A DNA stretch of 43,424 nucleotides from JBDHRG01 sp039807445 (GCA_039807445.1 JBDHRG010000009.1:1-43424); one strand, 5' to 3'; shown: positions 23,731 to 34,665, counted from the stretch's first letter. Notes: generated by a model from the letters alone, not told the origin. Numbers and translations are program-made.

Positions 23731-23778
23731 GCGGCAGCCTGTTACGATGGGGCCTCCAAGACTCCACGGTGTCCCGTC

Positions 23779-25107
23779 ATGTCCGACGTCCGTCCCTTCC
23801 CCGCGCAGGCTTCGCCGCTGCGCGGACTGCGCATTCACCCGCTGCGTGAAGCGCTCGACCGCGAGATCCACGCCCGCCCGCCCGAGGAGCTGCGCGCACC
23901 GGTGCGCGCGACGCACCTGGCGCTGCTGCCGGATCCCGACCGCAGCCGCGACGAGCACGCGCACATCGCCGCGCTGTGCCGGCGCCTGCAGGCGCCCGAG
24001 CCGGCCGCCGACGCGGTGCACGTCAGCGTCGACTGCGGTGCGTTCAGGCTGAAGTGGGAGCGGCACTCGGAATTCTCGGCCTACACCTTTTACGTACCGG
24101 GGCCGTTCGACTCGCCCTTCGCCGAGCCGCCGATCGCGCGCGTGCCGGCCGACTGGCTGGCGGCGCTCGGCGGCGAGGTGATCGTCGCCACCCACGTCGC
24201 GCTCGAGCCCTCGAGCACGCCGATGCGCGAAACCGCCGAGCTGCGCGAGCTGTTCGGCACCAACAACATCGCCGGTGCCGAGATGCTCGGCCGCCGCGCC
24301 GTGGTCTGGAGCGACTACCGCATCCACCCCGACGGTTTCAGCCGCGTCCTGATCCGCGACTGGGGGCTGCGCGAACGCCAGGCCGGGCGCCTGGTGCAAC
24401 GCCTGCTCGACATCGAGACCTACCGGACGATGGCGATGCTGGGCTTTCCGCTGGCACGCGAAACCGGCGCCGAGCTGACCGACAGCGAGCGGCGCCTGAG
24501 CGAGCTGACCGCACGCCTGACCGATGTCGGCGGGCTGGCCGAAGAGCAGGCCATCCTGGCCGAGCTCTCGCAGCTGGCCGCCGAAACCGAGCGCCTCAGC
24601 GCCGCGAGCAGCTACCGCTTCGCCGCCAGCCGCGCCTACCACGCGCTGGTCGCGCGCCGCATCGCCGAGTTGCGCGAAACGCGCATCGAGGGCTTGCAGA
24701 CGGTCGACGAATTCATGGACCGCCGCTTCAGCCCGGCGATGCGCACCGTCGAATCGGTGCGCGAGCGCCAGGAGCAGTTGTCCAGGCGTGTGTCGCGCGC
24801 AGCGACGCTGTTGCGCACGCGCGTCGACGTCGCGCTCGAGCAGCAGAACCGCGATCTGCTCGTCTCGATGAACCGCCGTGCGCGGCTGCAGCTGCGGCTG
24901 CAGGAGACGGTCGAAGGCTTGTCGGTGGTGGTGCTCGCCTATTACCTGGTCAGCCTCTGCGGCTACGGCTTCAAGGCGCTGGCCAAGGCCGGTGTCGGAC
25001 CTAACCCCGAGCTCGCGACCGGCGCCGCGGTGCCATTCGCGCTCGCGGCGGTGTGGCTGGGCGTGCGTCGGCTGCGCAAGCGGCTCGGCGGCAACGGCGA
25101 GCACTGA
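23779..25107 (+). CDS. DUF3422 family membrane protein
   Basis: A 442-residue protein matching the DUF3422 pattern: HPLREALDREIHARPPEEL at the N-terminus, VDCGAFRLKWERHSEFSAYTFY, then LFGTNNIAGAEM and DYRIHPDGFSRVLIRD. A long helical region (about 235-380) is followed by two transmembrane helices near the C-terminus (VVVLAYYLVSLCGYGFKAL; AAVPFALAAVWLGVRRL). The function of the family is not known to me. Confidence 0.9.
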   Translation: MSDVRPFPAQASPLRGLRIHPLREALDREIHARPPEELRAPVRATHLALLPDPDRSRDEHAHIAALCRRLQAPEPAADAVHVSVDCGAFRLKWERHSEFSAYTFYVPGPFDSPFAEPPIARVPADWLAALGGEVIVATHVALEPSSTPMRETAELRELFGTNNIAGAEMLGRRAVVWSDYRIHPDGFSRVLIRDWGLRERQAGRLVQRLLDIETYRTMAMLGFPLARETGAELTDSERRLSELTARLTDVGGLAEEQAILAELSQLAAETERLSAASSYRFAASRAYHALVARRIAELRETRIEGLQTVDEFMDRRFSPAMRTVESVRERQEQLSRRVSRAATLLRTRVDVALEQQNRDLLVSMNRRARLQLRLQETVEGLSVVVLAYYLVSLCGYGFKALAKAGVGPNPELATGAAVPFALAAVWLGVRRLRKRLGGNGEH

Positions 25108-25118
25108 GCAGCGCGGCT

Positions 25119-25913
25119 TCAGCCGCCGCGCTCGGCGCGCTTGGCCTGCTCCCACAGCGCATCCATCTCGTCGAGGCTAGCGTCCTGCGGACGCCGCCCG
25201 TCGGCGGCCAGCGCGCGCTCGATGTGGCCGAAGCGGCGCTCGAACTTGGCGTTGGTGCCGCGCAGCGCCGCCTCGGGGTCCAGACCCAGGTGGCGGGCCA
25301 GATTGGCGCAGGCGAACAGCACATCGCCCAGTTCGTCGGCCAGGCGCTCACGCGGCGCCCCGACGACGATCTCGGCGCGGATCTCGTCGATCTCTTCGAC
25401 GATCTTGGCCAGCACCGGCGCCAGCTCGCCCCAGTCGAAGCCGACCCGCGCCGCCTTCTGCTGCAGTTTGACCGCGCGCGTCAGCGCCGGCAGCGCCGGC
25501 GGCACACCGTCGAGCACGCCGCGCGCCGCCTCCCCCTTCGAAGCCCGCTCCTCGGCCTTGATCCGCTCCCATTGCCCGCTCAACTGATCGGCGCTGCGCA
25601 GCGACGCGTCGCCGAAGACGTGCGGATGGCGGCGCGTCATCTTGTCGGTGATGCCGCGCACCACGTCGGCGAAGCCGAAGGCGCCCTGCTCGGTGGCGAG
25701 CTGCGAATAGAACACGATCTGGAACAGCAGGTCGCCGAGCTCGGCCTTCAGTTCCGGCAAGTCGGCGCGCTCGATCGCATCGGCGACCTCGTAGGCCTCC
25801 TCGATCGTGTGCGGGACGATGCTGGCGTAGGTCTGGGCCAAATCCCAGGGGCAGCCGCGCTCGGGGTCGCGCAGCCGCGCCATCAGTTGTAACAATGCGT
25901 CGATATCGTTCAT
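25119..25913 (-). CDS. mazG: Nucleoside triphosphate pyrophosphohydrolase MazG
   Basis: A 264-residue two-domain MazG. The first domain has CPWDLAQTYASIVPHTIEEAYEVADAIE and ELKAELGDLLFQIVFYSQ; the second has KIVEEIDEIRAEIV and RLADELGDVLFACANLARHLG. The EExxE-12to28-ExxD metal sites are present in both. It hydrolyses NTPs to NMP and pyrophosphate for nucleotide pool cleaning. The start MNDIDALLQLMARLRDPERG fits the family; longer upstream frames are shadow. It is divergent from a tiny membrane ORF. Confidence 0.93.
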   Translation of the reverse strand: MNDIDALLQLMARLRDPERGCPWDLAQTYASIVPHTIEEAYEVADAIERADLPELKAELGDLLFQIVFYSQLATEQGAFGFADVVRGITDKMTRRHPHVFGDASLRSADQLSGQWERIKAEERASKGEAARGVLDGVPPALPALTRAVKLQQKAARVGFDWGELAPVLAKIVEEIDEIRAEIVVGAPRERLADELGDVLFACANLARHLGLDPEAALRGTNAKFERRFGHIERALAADGRRPQDASLDEMDALWEQAKRAERGG

Positions 25914-25959
25914 CGATAATGCTGATCTGGTCTGACCGTGAAGAGTCCCTGAGAAGCCG

Positions 25960-26121
25960 ATGAAGCCGATGAAGATCGAAACCGATGTCAAACAGCGCTG
26001 GGTCTTGCTGCTGGCGGTCCTGCTGGCGGCGCTGTCGATGCTGATTCCGCTGGACGACAGCGCCGGCGTGGACAGCGACCACGCCGGCAACCGGCTCGCC
26101 GCCAGCCACGCCCCGCACTGA
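25960..26121 (+). CDS. Small single-helix membrane or secreted protein
   Basis: A 53-residue ORF: a charged N-terminus (MKPMKIETDVKQRW), one hydrophobic helix (VLLLAVLLAALSMLIPL) and a polar tail ending APH. This resembles an uncleaved signal anchor or a signal peptide with a 25-residue product. A weak GAGAAG lies upstream; an in-frame ATG at 25969 is the alternative start. It sits between divergent mazG and convergent ygiQ, filling an otherwise empty 269-bp gap. No family recognised. Confidence 0.45.
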   Translation: MKPMKIETDVKQRWVLLLAVLLAALSMLIPLDDSAGVDSDHAGNRLAASHAPH

Positions 26122-26182
26122 CACCGTACCGCGCCGGCTGCCTGGCGCGGGTCGGACTTCCCGAAGGGTGGAGCGCTGCGGC

Positions 26183-28381
<2,199 letters not shown>

Positions 28382-28540
28382 CGGAGCGGGAACCTGTGTC
28401 GCGGGCGAACCCGAGCGCGGAGGTCGGGAATTATACGGATCGGCTCCGGCGCTGTCTCGCGCCGTGCGGCGACGGCGATTGACGCCCGCGCCGGTGCCTC
28501 ACCAAAATCGGGCACCACCGCTCTGCGCGAGGCCTCCCGC

Positions 28541-29728
28541 ATGAATCCGCGCCCGCTCGACGGCATCCGCGTGCTCGAACTCGGCCAGCTGCTCGCCGGC
28601 CCCTTCGCCGGCACCCTGCTCGCCTATTTCGGCGCCGAGGTGATCAAGGTCGAGCCGCCCGAGGGCGATCCGATCAGACGATGGCGCGTGCTGCGCGACG
28701 GCACCTCGCTGTGGTGGCGCAGCCTCGGACGCAACAAGAAGTGCGTCACGCTCGACCTGAAGACCGAGGCCGGGCGCGCGCTGGCGCGCCGGCTCGCCGC
28801 CAGGAGCGATGTGCTGATCGAGAACTTCAAGCCCGGCACGATGGAAGCCTGGGGCCTCGGCCCCGAGCAGCTCAAGGCCGACAACCCGGGGCTGGTGTAC
28901 GCGCGCATCTCGGGCTACGGCCAGACCGGTCCCAACGCGCACAAGCCCGGCTACGCCTCGGTCTGCGAAGGCTACGGCGGGCTGCGCCATGTCAACGGCT
29001 TCCCGGGGCAGGCGCCGGTGCGCCCCAACCTGAGCCTCGGCGACTCGCTCGCCGGACTGCACGCCGCCTTCGGCATCGTGCTGGCGCTGCTGGGCCGCAG
29101 CCGCACGCGCCAGGGCGAGGTGGTCGACGTGGCGCTGTTCGAAGCCGTCTACAACCTGCTCGAAGCCGTGGTGCCCGAGTACGCCGGCGCCGGCGCGGTG
29201 CGCGGCCCCTCGGGTTCGACCGTCACCGGCATCGTGCCGACCAACACCTACCGCTGCCGCGACGGGCGCTTCGTGATCATCGGCGGCAACGGCGACTCGA
29301 TCTTCCGCCGCCTGATGGTCGCCGCCGGCCGCCCCGAGCTGGCCGACGACCCGCGACTGGCGGACAACCCCGGACGGGTGGCGCACGAAGCCGAGATCGA
29401 CGCCGCGCTCGCGGCCTGGACCGCGCGGCTTGCACTGCCCGAGGTGCTGACGGCGCTCGAGGCGGCGCAAGTCCCGGCGGGGCCGATCTACAGCGTCGCC
29501 GACATGTTCGGCGACCCGCACTACCAGGCGCGCGGGCTGTTCGAGCGGGTCGAGATCGACGGCGAGCCGCTGACGATCCCGGCGATCCTGCCCAGGCTCG
29601 CCGCTTCGCCCGGGCGCACCGAGTGGCCGGGGCCGGCGCTCGGCAGCCACACGGCCGAGGTGTTCGGCGAGCTGCTCGGCCTCGAAGCCGCCGAGCTCGA
29701 GCGCCTGCGCGCCGCGGGCGTGATCTGA
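28541..29728 (+). CDS. CaiB/BaiF family CoA-transferase
   Basis: A 395-residue class III CoA-transferase. Family hallmarks include GIRVLELGQLLAGPFAGTLLAYFGAEVIKVE, RNKKCVTLDLKTEAGR, DVLIENFKPGTMEAWGLG and the catalytic Asp region LGDSLAGLHAAFGIVLALLGR. It moves CoA between carboxylic acids, for instance succinyl-CoA to a substrate acid; the substrate is not readable. It is a lone gene before the BTAD regulator promoter. Confidence 0.92.
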   Translation: MNPRPLDGIRVLELGQLLAGPFAGTLLAYFGAEVIKVEPPEGDPIRRWRVLRDGTSLWWRSLGRNKKCVTLDLKTEAGRALARRLAARSDVLIENFKPGTMEAWGLGPEQLKADNPGLVYARISGYGQTGPNAHKPGYASVCEGYGGLRHVNGFPGQAPVRPNLSLGDSLAGLHAAFGIVLALLGRSRTRQGEVVDVALFEAVYNLLEAVVPEYAGAGAVRGPSGSTVTGIVPTNTYRCRDGRFVIIGGNGDSIFRRLMVAAGRPELADDPRLADNPGRVAHEAEIDAALAAWTARLALPEVLTALEAAQVPAGPIYSVADMFGDPHYQARGLFERVEIDGEPLTIPAILPRLAASPGRTEWPGPALGSHTAEVFGELLGLEAAELERLRAAGVI

Positions 29729-29739
29729 TTCGCCCGCCG

Positions 29740-29790
29740 ATGCACGCCGGCAATCGGTAAGCCATCCGTAAATGCTCCCGCGCTAGCTTG
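29740..29790 (+). promoter_or_regulatory. SARP-like operator/promoter before the BTAD regulator gene (copy 1)
   Basis: ATCGGTAA (29753-29760) and ATCCGTAA (29764-29771) are direct repeats with an 11-bp period. Twelve bases later comes TAGCTT (29784-29789), a possible -10 box. TGCAC lies 12 bases before the first repeat. The same layout and spacings recur at 33293-33343. SARP/BTAD regulators are known to bind direct repeats of 11-bp period just upstream of -10, so self-regulation by the following gene is a reasonable inference. Confidence 0.65.
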
Positions 29791-29906
29791 CCCCGCGGGC
29801 AGGCAGACCTGCCCATCATATATCCTTTATCCTTGAATCAGGATCGTGCTTCCGGACGGCACGCTCGTGCGGAAGACACCGTATGCCTGCGCCAAGAGGT
29901 CGCCCC

Positions 29907-32900
29907 ATGAAAACGACCCGTCCCTGCGTACCGGAGGCACTCGTTCGGCATCGCGTGTTCAGCCTGCTGGATGCGGGCGTGCAGCGTCCGATCGTCTGGG
30001 TACAGGCGCCTGCCGGCTTCGGCAAGACCACGCTGATCAGCAGCTACGTCGAAGCGAAACGCCTGCCGACCGTCTGGGTCCAGCTCGACGCGGGCGACGC
30101 CGACCCGGCGACCTTCTTCCACTATCTCGAACTGGCGGTGAAGACCGCCGCGCCGCGCTTTCGCACGCCGCTGCCGCTGTTCAGCCCGGAATACCTGCCG
30201 AGCCCAGCGGTGTTCGTCAGGCGCTACTTCCACGAAGTGTTCCGCCGCCTGCCGCCCGCCTGCGTGCTGGTGTTCGACGACTACCAGGACGTCCCGGCCG
30301 ACGCGCTGCTCCACACCCTGATGCGCCACGCCTTCGACGAGATCCCGGCCGGCGCGCACGTGATCGTCGCCAGCCGCCAGGAGCCGCCCCCGGCGCTGGC
30401 CCGCCACCGTGCGAGTGCAGCCCTCAGCCTGCTCGGCGTCGAAGACCTGCGTCTGAGCGCCGAAGAGACGGTCGACATCACCCGCGAGCACGGACTCGAC
30501 CTGGATCCGGCCACGCTGGCGCTGATCCACACCCAGGCCCAGGGCTGGGCCGCCGGGCTGGTGCTGCTGGTGGAGCATTGCAAGCAGGCTGCCGAAATCC
30601 CTGCGACCCTGGACCACGCATCGCTGTCGGCGGTGTTCGACTACTTCGCCGGCGAAGTCTTCGCTGGCATGCCGCCCGCGACCCGCGAGGTGCTGCTCAA
30701 GACTGCGCTGCTGCCCCGGGTCGGCAGCGCCGTCGCCCAGGCACTGACCGGCGAGGCGCGGGCAGCGGAGATCCTCGCCGTGCTCGCCCACACCAAGTTC
30801 TTCACCGTCCGCCACGGCCCCGCCACCTTCCAGTACCATCCGCTGCTGCGCGAATTCCTGCTGGCGCAGGCGAAAAAGACGTACACCGCCGCCTACCTCG
30901 CCCAGCTGCGCCGCCAGGCGGCGCAGTTCCTCGAAACCGAGGGCCAGCCCGAAGAAGCCATCGAGCTGTGGCTGGAAGCGGCAGACTGGGCAGCGGCGGG
31001 GCGCCTGATCGGGCGTCTGGCCCCCGAGCTGCTGGCGCAGGGTCGCCGGCAGACGCTCGAAACCTGGCTCGCGGCGTTGCCCGGCGCCAGCATCGACGCC
31101 GACCCCTGGCTGTGCTACTGGCTCGGGGTCTGCCGCAGCGTAGTCGCGCCCATCGACGCGCGCGCGTCGCTCGAGGCGGCGTTCGAGCGCTTCGCCGCCC
31201 GCGGCGACGAGCTCGGGCAGATCATGGCTGCCACCGGCATGATCGAGGCGTACTTCTTCGACTGGGGCAACTTCGCGCCGCTCGACCGCTGGATCGGCGT
31301 GCTCGAGCACTTCGTCGAGCGCGACTTCGCCTGGCCCTCGCGCGGGCTCGAACTGCGGGTCCTGCTGTGGCTGAGCTCGGCGCTGATGTACCGCAAGCCG
31401 GATCATCCGCTGCTGCCGGTTTGCGCCGAGCGCGCGATGCACGAGCTGGCCGAAGAGTTCGACCCCAGCCGCAAGCTCGCCGGGGGCGCCTGGCTGCTCA
31501 ACTACTATGACTGGCTCGGCGATCCGGCTGCCGCCGAGCGGGTCGTCGCGCAGCTGCGTCCGCTGCTGGCGAAGTCGCAGGCCGCACCGCTGTCCGAGGT
31601 CTTCTGGGACCTCACCTGCAGCTTCCACAAGCTGCTCGCCGGCACCTTCGACGAAGCCGCGGGTGCCTGCACGCACGCGCACCGCCTGATGCAGGACCAC
31701 GGCCTGCACTTCCTGAGCGGCTCGGTGCTGGTCCAGCAAGCCATCTGCGCGCTGTCCTCGGGCGATCTCGGTGGCGCGGCCGCCGCGCTCGCCGAACTCG
31801 AAGCGTGCGCGCTGCCGATCCGGCGCCTGGACACGGCGCTGGCGATGATGGCGCGGGCCCAGCTGGCGCTGCTGCGCGGCGAGCCGCAGGCGGCGCTCAC
31901 CTATGCCCAGGCGGCGGTGGATTGCGCGCGCGAGACCGGTACGGTGGGGGTCGAAGCCTTCAGCCTCCTGGTGCTCGCCGTCATGCTCGCCGAAAACGGC
32001 CGCCACGGCGAAGCACGCGAGCGCATCCGCACGGCCCGCCAGCACATGGGTGGCATGGGCGGCCGGCTGATCCGTTACAACGCGCTGATCATCGAGGCTT
32101 ACCTGGCGCTGCTCGCCGGCGACACGCCCGCCGCCGATACGCTGGTCGCCAAGTGCTTCGCACTGGGCGCGCAGGCCGGCTACCTGGGCTGCCTGATCGC
32201 CACCCCCGGGATCCTGGCGCGCCTGGCGGCGCACGCGCTGCGCCAGGATATCGAGCGCGACTACGCGCACCGGCTGATCCGCGCCTGCGGTCTGCTTCCG
32301 CCGGCGTCCGAGCTCGAGCATTGGCCCTGGCGGCTCGAGATTCGCACCTTCGGCCGCTTCCTCGTGCTCAAGGACGGCAGTCCGATCCAGTTCTCGGGCA
32401 AGGCGCAGAAACGCCCGCTCGAGCTGCTCAAGTGCCTGCTGGCGCTGGGCAGCTGGGACGTGCCCGAAGCGAGCCTCGCTTGCGCACTGTGGCCCGACGC
32501 CGAAGGCGATGCCGCGCACCAGTCGCTGAATGTGACGCTGCACCGCTTGCGCAAGTTGCTGGGCTGCGACAAGGCGATCCGCTGCAGCGACAACCGCATC
32601 ACCCTCGACCCGCGCTACTGCTGGGTGGACACCTGGGCTTTCGAGCGGCTGCTCGGCGACACCGATGCGCTCGAGCCGGGCGACGAGGCCGCGTGTCAGG
32701 CGCGGGTGCGCCGCGCCATCGCCCTCTACCAGGGTGCCTTCCTCGCCGGCGACACCGACAGCCCCTGGAGCGCGTCGATGCGCGAGCGGCTGCGCAGCAA
32801 GTTCATCCGCCATGTCGGCCGGCTGGCGGAGCGGCTGGAAGCGGCGGGCGAGGTCGCACAGGCGGCCGAGCACTATCGCCGCGGGCTGGAAGTCGACGAC

Positions 32901-33068
32901 CTGGCCGAAGCCTTCTACCAGCGGCTGATGCGCTGCTACCTGCACCAGGGCATGCGCGCCGAGGGGCTGCGGCTCTATCAGCGGTTGCGCCAATCGCTGT
33001 CACTGGTCCTCGGCATCCGCCCCTCGCCCGAATCGGAAGCGCTGCGCCAGCGCCTGCAAGTCGAATAG
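29907..33068 (+). CDS. MalT-like STAND ATPase with C-terminal BTAD (SARP-type) domain
   Basis: A 1053-residue regulator. The N-terminal NTPase has Walker A APAGFGKTT (about 34-42) and Walker B VLVFDDYQD (about 120-128), as in MalT and LuxR-family ATPases. TPR-like helices fill the middle (about 330-800). The C-terminus, from about 810 (LEIRTFGRFLVLKDG), carries a winged-helix plus BTAD domain: LELLKCLLALGSWDVPEASLACALWPD, LNVTLHRLRKLLG, then TPR-like AEHYRRGLEVDDLAEAFYQRLM. It lacks the LuxR-type helix-turn-helix of MalT. ATG at 29907 was chosen for AGAGG upstream; 29883 is the alternative. The ligand is unknown. Confidence 0.9.
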   Translation: MKTTRPCVPEALVRHRVFSLLDAGVQRPIVWVQAPAGFGKTTLISSYVEAKRLPTVWVQLDAGDADPATFFHYLELAVKTAAPRFRTPLPLFSPEYLPSPAVFVRRYFHEVFRRLPPACVLVFDDYQDVPADALLHTLMRHAFDEIPAGAHVIVASRQEPPPALARHRASAALSLLGVEDLRLSAEETVDITREHGLDLDPATLALIHTQAQGWAAGLVLLVEHCKQAAEIPATLDHASLSAVFDYFAGEVFAGMPPATREVLLKTALLPRVGSAVAQALTGEARAAEILAVLAHTKFFTVRHGPATFQYHPLLREFLLAQAKKTYTAAYLAQLRRQAAQFLETEGQPEEAIELWLEAADWAAAGRLIGRLAPELLAQGRRQTLETWLAALPGASIDADPWLCYWLGVCRSVVAPIDARASLEAAFERFAARGDELGQIMAATGMIEAYFFDWGNFAPLDRWIGVLEHFVERDFAWPSRGLELRVLLWLSSALMYRKPDHPLLPVCAERAMHELAEEFDPSRKLAGGAWLLNYYDWLGDPAAAERVVAQLRPLLAKSQAAPLSEVFWDLTCSFHKLLAGTFDEAAGACTHAHRLMQDHGLHFLSGSVLVQQAICALSSGDLGGAAAALAELEACALPIRRLDTALAMMARAQLALLRGEPQAALTYAQAAVDCARETGTVGVEAFSLLVLAVMLAENGRHGEARERIRTARQHMGGMGGRLIRYNALIIEAYLALLAGDTPAADTLVAKCFALGAQAGYLGCLIATPGILARLAAHALRQDIERDYAHRLIRACGLLPPASELEHWPWRLEIRTFGRFLVLKDGSPIQFSGKAQKRPLELLKCLLALGSWDVPEASLACALWPDAEGDAAHQSLNVTLHRLRKLLGCDKAIRCSDNRITLDPRYCWVDTWAFERLLGDTDALEPGDEAACQARVRRAIALYQGAFLAGDTDSPWSASMRERLRSKFIRHVGRLAERLEAAGEVAQAAEHYRRGLEVDDLAEAFYQRLMRCYLHQGMRAEGLRLYQRLRQSLSLVLGIRPSPESEALRQRLQVE

Positions 33069-33155
33069 CGACGGGCGCCACCCTCTCAGCCTCACGGGTG
33101 CCGCGCGGCCTGCGTGCCCGCGAGCATCCGCCCAGCTTTCAAGGCTCCCGCCATA

Positions 33156-33187
33156 CGAATCCCGGCAGATACGGCGGCCGGGATTCG
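33156..33187 (+). terminator. Hairpin after the BTAD regulator gene
   Basis: CGAATCCCGGC (33156-33166) and GCCGGGATTCG (33177-33187) form a perfect 11-bp stem with a 10-base loop. No T-run follows, so it is a weak terminator or mRNA-stabilising stem. A smaller hairpin, TGTGGG (33221-33226) with CCCACA (33237-33242), lies further on. I see no gene in the 343-bp gap 33069-33411 besides these and the promoter element. Confidence 0.45.
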
Positions 33188-33292
33188 GCGCGCCCCTGCA
33201 GGAGCGGATCCGGCGTCGATTGTGGGCACGCCCGTTCCCACAGTACACCGCCATTCAGCGGGAGCTCGATGGAATCCGTGCCACGGATATCG

Positions 33293-33343
33293 GTGCACAT
33301 CGGCAATCCGTAAGATATCTGTAAATACCCCTCCGATAGCTTG
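33293..33343 (+). promoter_or_regulatory. SARP-like operator/promoter before the TIM-barrel gene (copy 2)
   Basis: ATCCGTAA (33306-33313) and ATCTGTAA (33317-33324) repeat with an 11-bp period, followed after 12 bases by TAGCTT (33337-33342) and preceded by TGCAC (33294-33298). All spacings equal those of copy 1 at 29740-29790, and much of the flank (CGGCAATC, GTAAAT, TAGCTTG) is also identical. This marks the TIM-barrel gene as a probable target of the BTAD regulator. Confidence 0.65.
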
Positions 33344-33411
33344 ATCCGTAGACAAACCAACATGCCCAGGAACAACACCCCTGGCTCTGTCGAGCAGTGA
33401 GGAGAGGAGTC

Positions 33412-34257
33412 ATGCACACGATCGGTTCCGTACCTCGAATCGGACTTTCGACCAAAATCTTCGACAATCCGGAGGATATCGCTGTCATCGCCAAGATCAT
33501 ACTCGATCATTTCACCGACATTGAAATCGAGCTCGAAGACGATGCCAAGTCGGCCGTGTACGAATCCAGCAATGAGGAATACCGAAAGCTCGTCGCCCGC
33601 TTGCGGAAAACGCTGCCCGGAGGAAACCGGCAGATCTCCGTTCATGCGCCATATCTGTCACGTTCGACCGATCTCGCAGCCAGTGACAAAAGCGTACGAA
33701 TCGGAGCGATCAACCAAGTGCGACGCGCGATCTGGTTTTGTGCCGATATCGGTAGCGATCGTGTCACCTACCATCCGGGGTTCATCGATCAGGGTGACGA
33801 CAAAACCGTCCTAACCGACAATCTGAAACGATCGATCGACCGGCTGCAACAGGAAGCCGAGCTGCTGGGCATACGCCTCTGCCTAGAGAACATGGGGAAT
33901 GGACGCCCGAAGTACCTCGTGTATTCACCCGAGGAACACGCCGATTTGCACGAGCAAACCGGAACATGGATGACGCTGGATCTCGTCCACCTCGCGAGCT
34001 GGTGCGTCACCCCAGAAGAGGTCGATCGTCAGATGGCCATCTACGCGCCGATCACCGCAAACATCCATATCAACGACATACTCGACGATCGCCATCTCCC
34101 CCTCAGTCGAGGAGCCCTTCCGATCGCCCAAATGTTGCAAAGGTTGCATGAGTACGGCTACTGCGGAGCGGCCATCATCGACGAATTCGCCAAGCCGATT
34201 CCAGCGCACGACTATCGACGCTCCAGAGAACCGTTCGCTTTGAGTGCCAACGCGTAG
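33412..34257 (+). CDS. Xylose isomerase/AP endonuclease 2-like TIM-barrel enzyme
   Basis: A 281-residue TIM-barrel protein. Likely metal and catalytic residues appear in the order expected for this superfamily: ISVHAPYL, VTYHPGF, LCLENMG, MTLDLVHLAS, NIHINDILDDRHLPL and IIDEFAK. All ligand-type His, Asp and Glu positions are kept, so it should be active. The superfamily includes sugar isomerases/epimerases, endonuclease IV and enzymes acting on peptides; the substrate here is open. The start at 33412 has GGAGAGGAG directly upstream. Its DNA is clearly less GC-rich than neighbours, suggesting transfer. It shares a promoter design with the BTAD regulator. Confidence 0.82.
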   Translation: MHTIGSVPRIGLSTKIFDNPEDIAVIAKIILDHFTDIEIELEDDAKSAVYESSNEEYRKLVARLRKTLPGGNRQISVHAPYLSRSTDLAASDKSVRIGAINQVRRAIWFCADIGSDRVTYHPGFIDQGDDKTVLTDNLKRSIDRLQQEAELLGIRLCLENMGNGRPKYLVYSPEEHADLHEQTGTWMTLDLVHLASWCVTPEEVDRQMAIYAPITANIHINDILDDRHLPLSRGALPIAQMLQRLHEYGYCGAAIIDEFAKPIPAHDYRRSREPFALSANA

Positions 34258-34390
34258 CAGCTCTACAGAAGTGCATCGGCGAGTCTTCGCCCGCTTCGCT
34301 GCCCCATTTCGTACTGCTGCACCCACGCCTTGCCCCAAATGGAGCAGAGCTTTGGGCGAGGTTATCGAAAATCGTAGGCAAGCGAGCACG

Positions 34391-34406
34391 TGGCACAGCG
34401 ATTGCT
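34391..34406 (+). promoter_or_regulatory. Consensus sigma-54 promoter
   Basis: TGGCACAGCGATTGCT matches TGGCAC-N5-TTGCT exactly, with GG (34392-34393) and GC (34404-34405) 10 bases apart. The start would be near 34417, about 78 bases before the small aromatic-rich ORF. An imperfect inverted repeat (CCCCATTT near 34300 and AAATGGAGC near 34336) lies upstream and could bind an activator. The rest of the gap from 34258 shows no gene. Confidence 0.7.
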
Positions 34407-34494
34407 TAAACGATGCTACCCAAAGACGCCAGAGAACGAGCACGTAGCAGCTTGCAGGTCAAGCAGTCGATCAACCGTTTGGAAGGGGATTGCC

Positions 34495-34665
34495 ATGTTC
34501 GATTACTGGATAGGATTTTGGATTTGGTGGCCAAGCCTGTGGCTGTCACAACCGACCAATGTTATTCGACCCAGCTTCCAGCGCGTGCCTTGCGCATGGC
34601 ATCCGGAGAAGGCTCCGATCGTTGAGTTCAAGCAGGTTGCCCAACGCCGCATTGGTCGTGGATGA
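34495..34665 (+). CDS. Small aromatic-rich protein of unknown function
   Basis: A 56-residue ORF starting MFDYWIGFWIWWPSLWL: eight of the first 16 residues are Phe, Tyr or Trp. The second half is polar and basic and ends RRIGRG. GGAAGGGG lies about seven bases before the ATG, and a consensus sigma-54 promoter is 90 bp upstream. The N-terminus could insert in a membrane or a lipid/polymer surface. The C-terminal half may be frameshifted, because the neighbouring DNA is transposon debris. I do not recognise it. Confidence 0.45.
   Translation: MFDYWIGFWIWWPSLWLSQPTNVIRPSFQRVPCAWHPEKAPIVEFKQVAQRRIGRG

Noticed and set aside
29838..32993. 1051-residue minus-strand ORF antisense to the BTAD regulator
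   Set aside because: Low-complexity Gln/Arg/Gly/Glu shadow; the plus strand has Walker and BTAD motifs.
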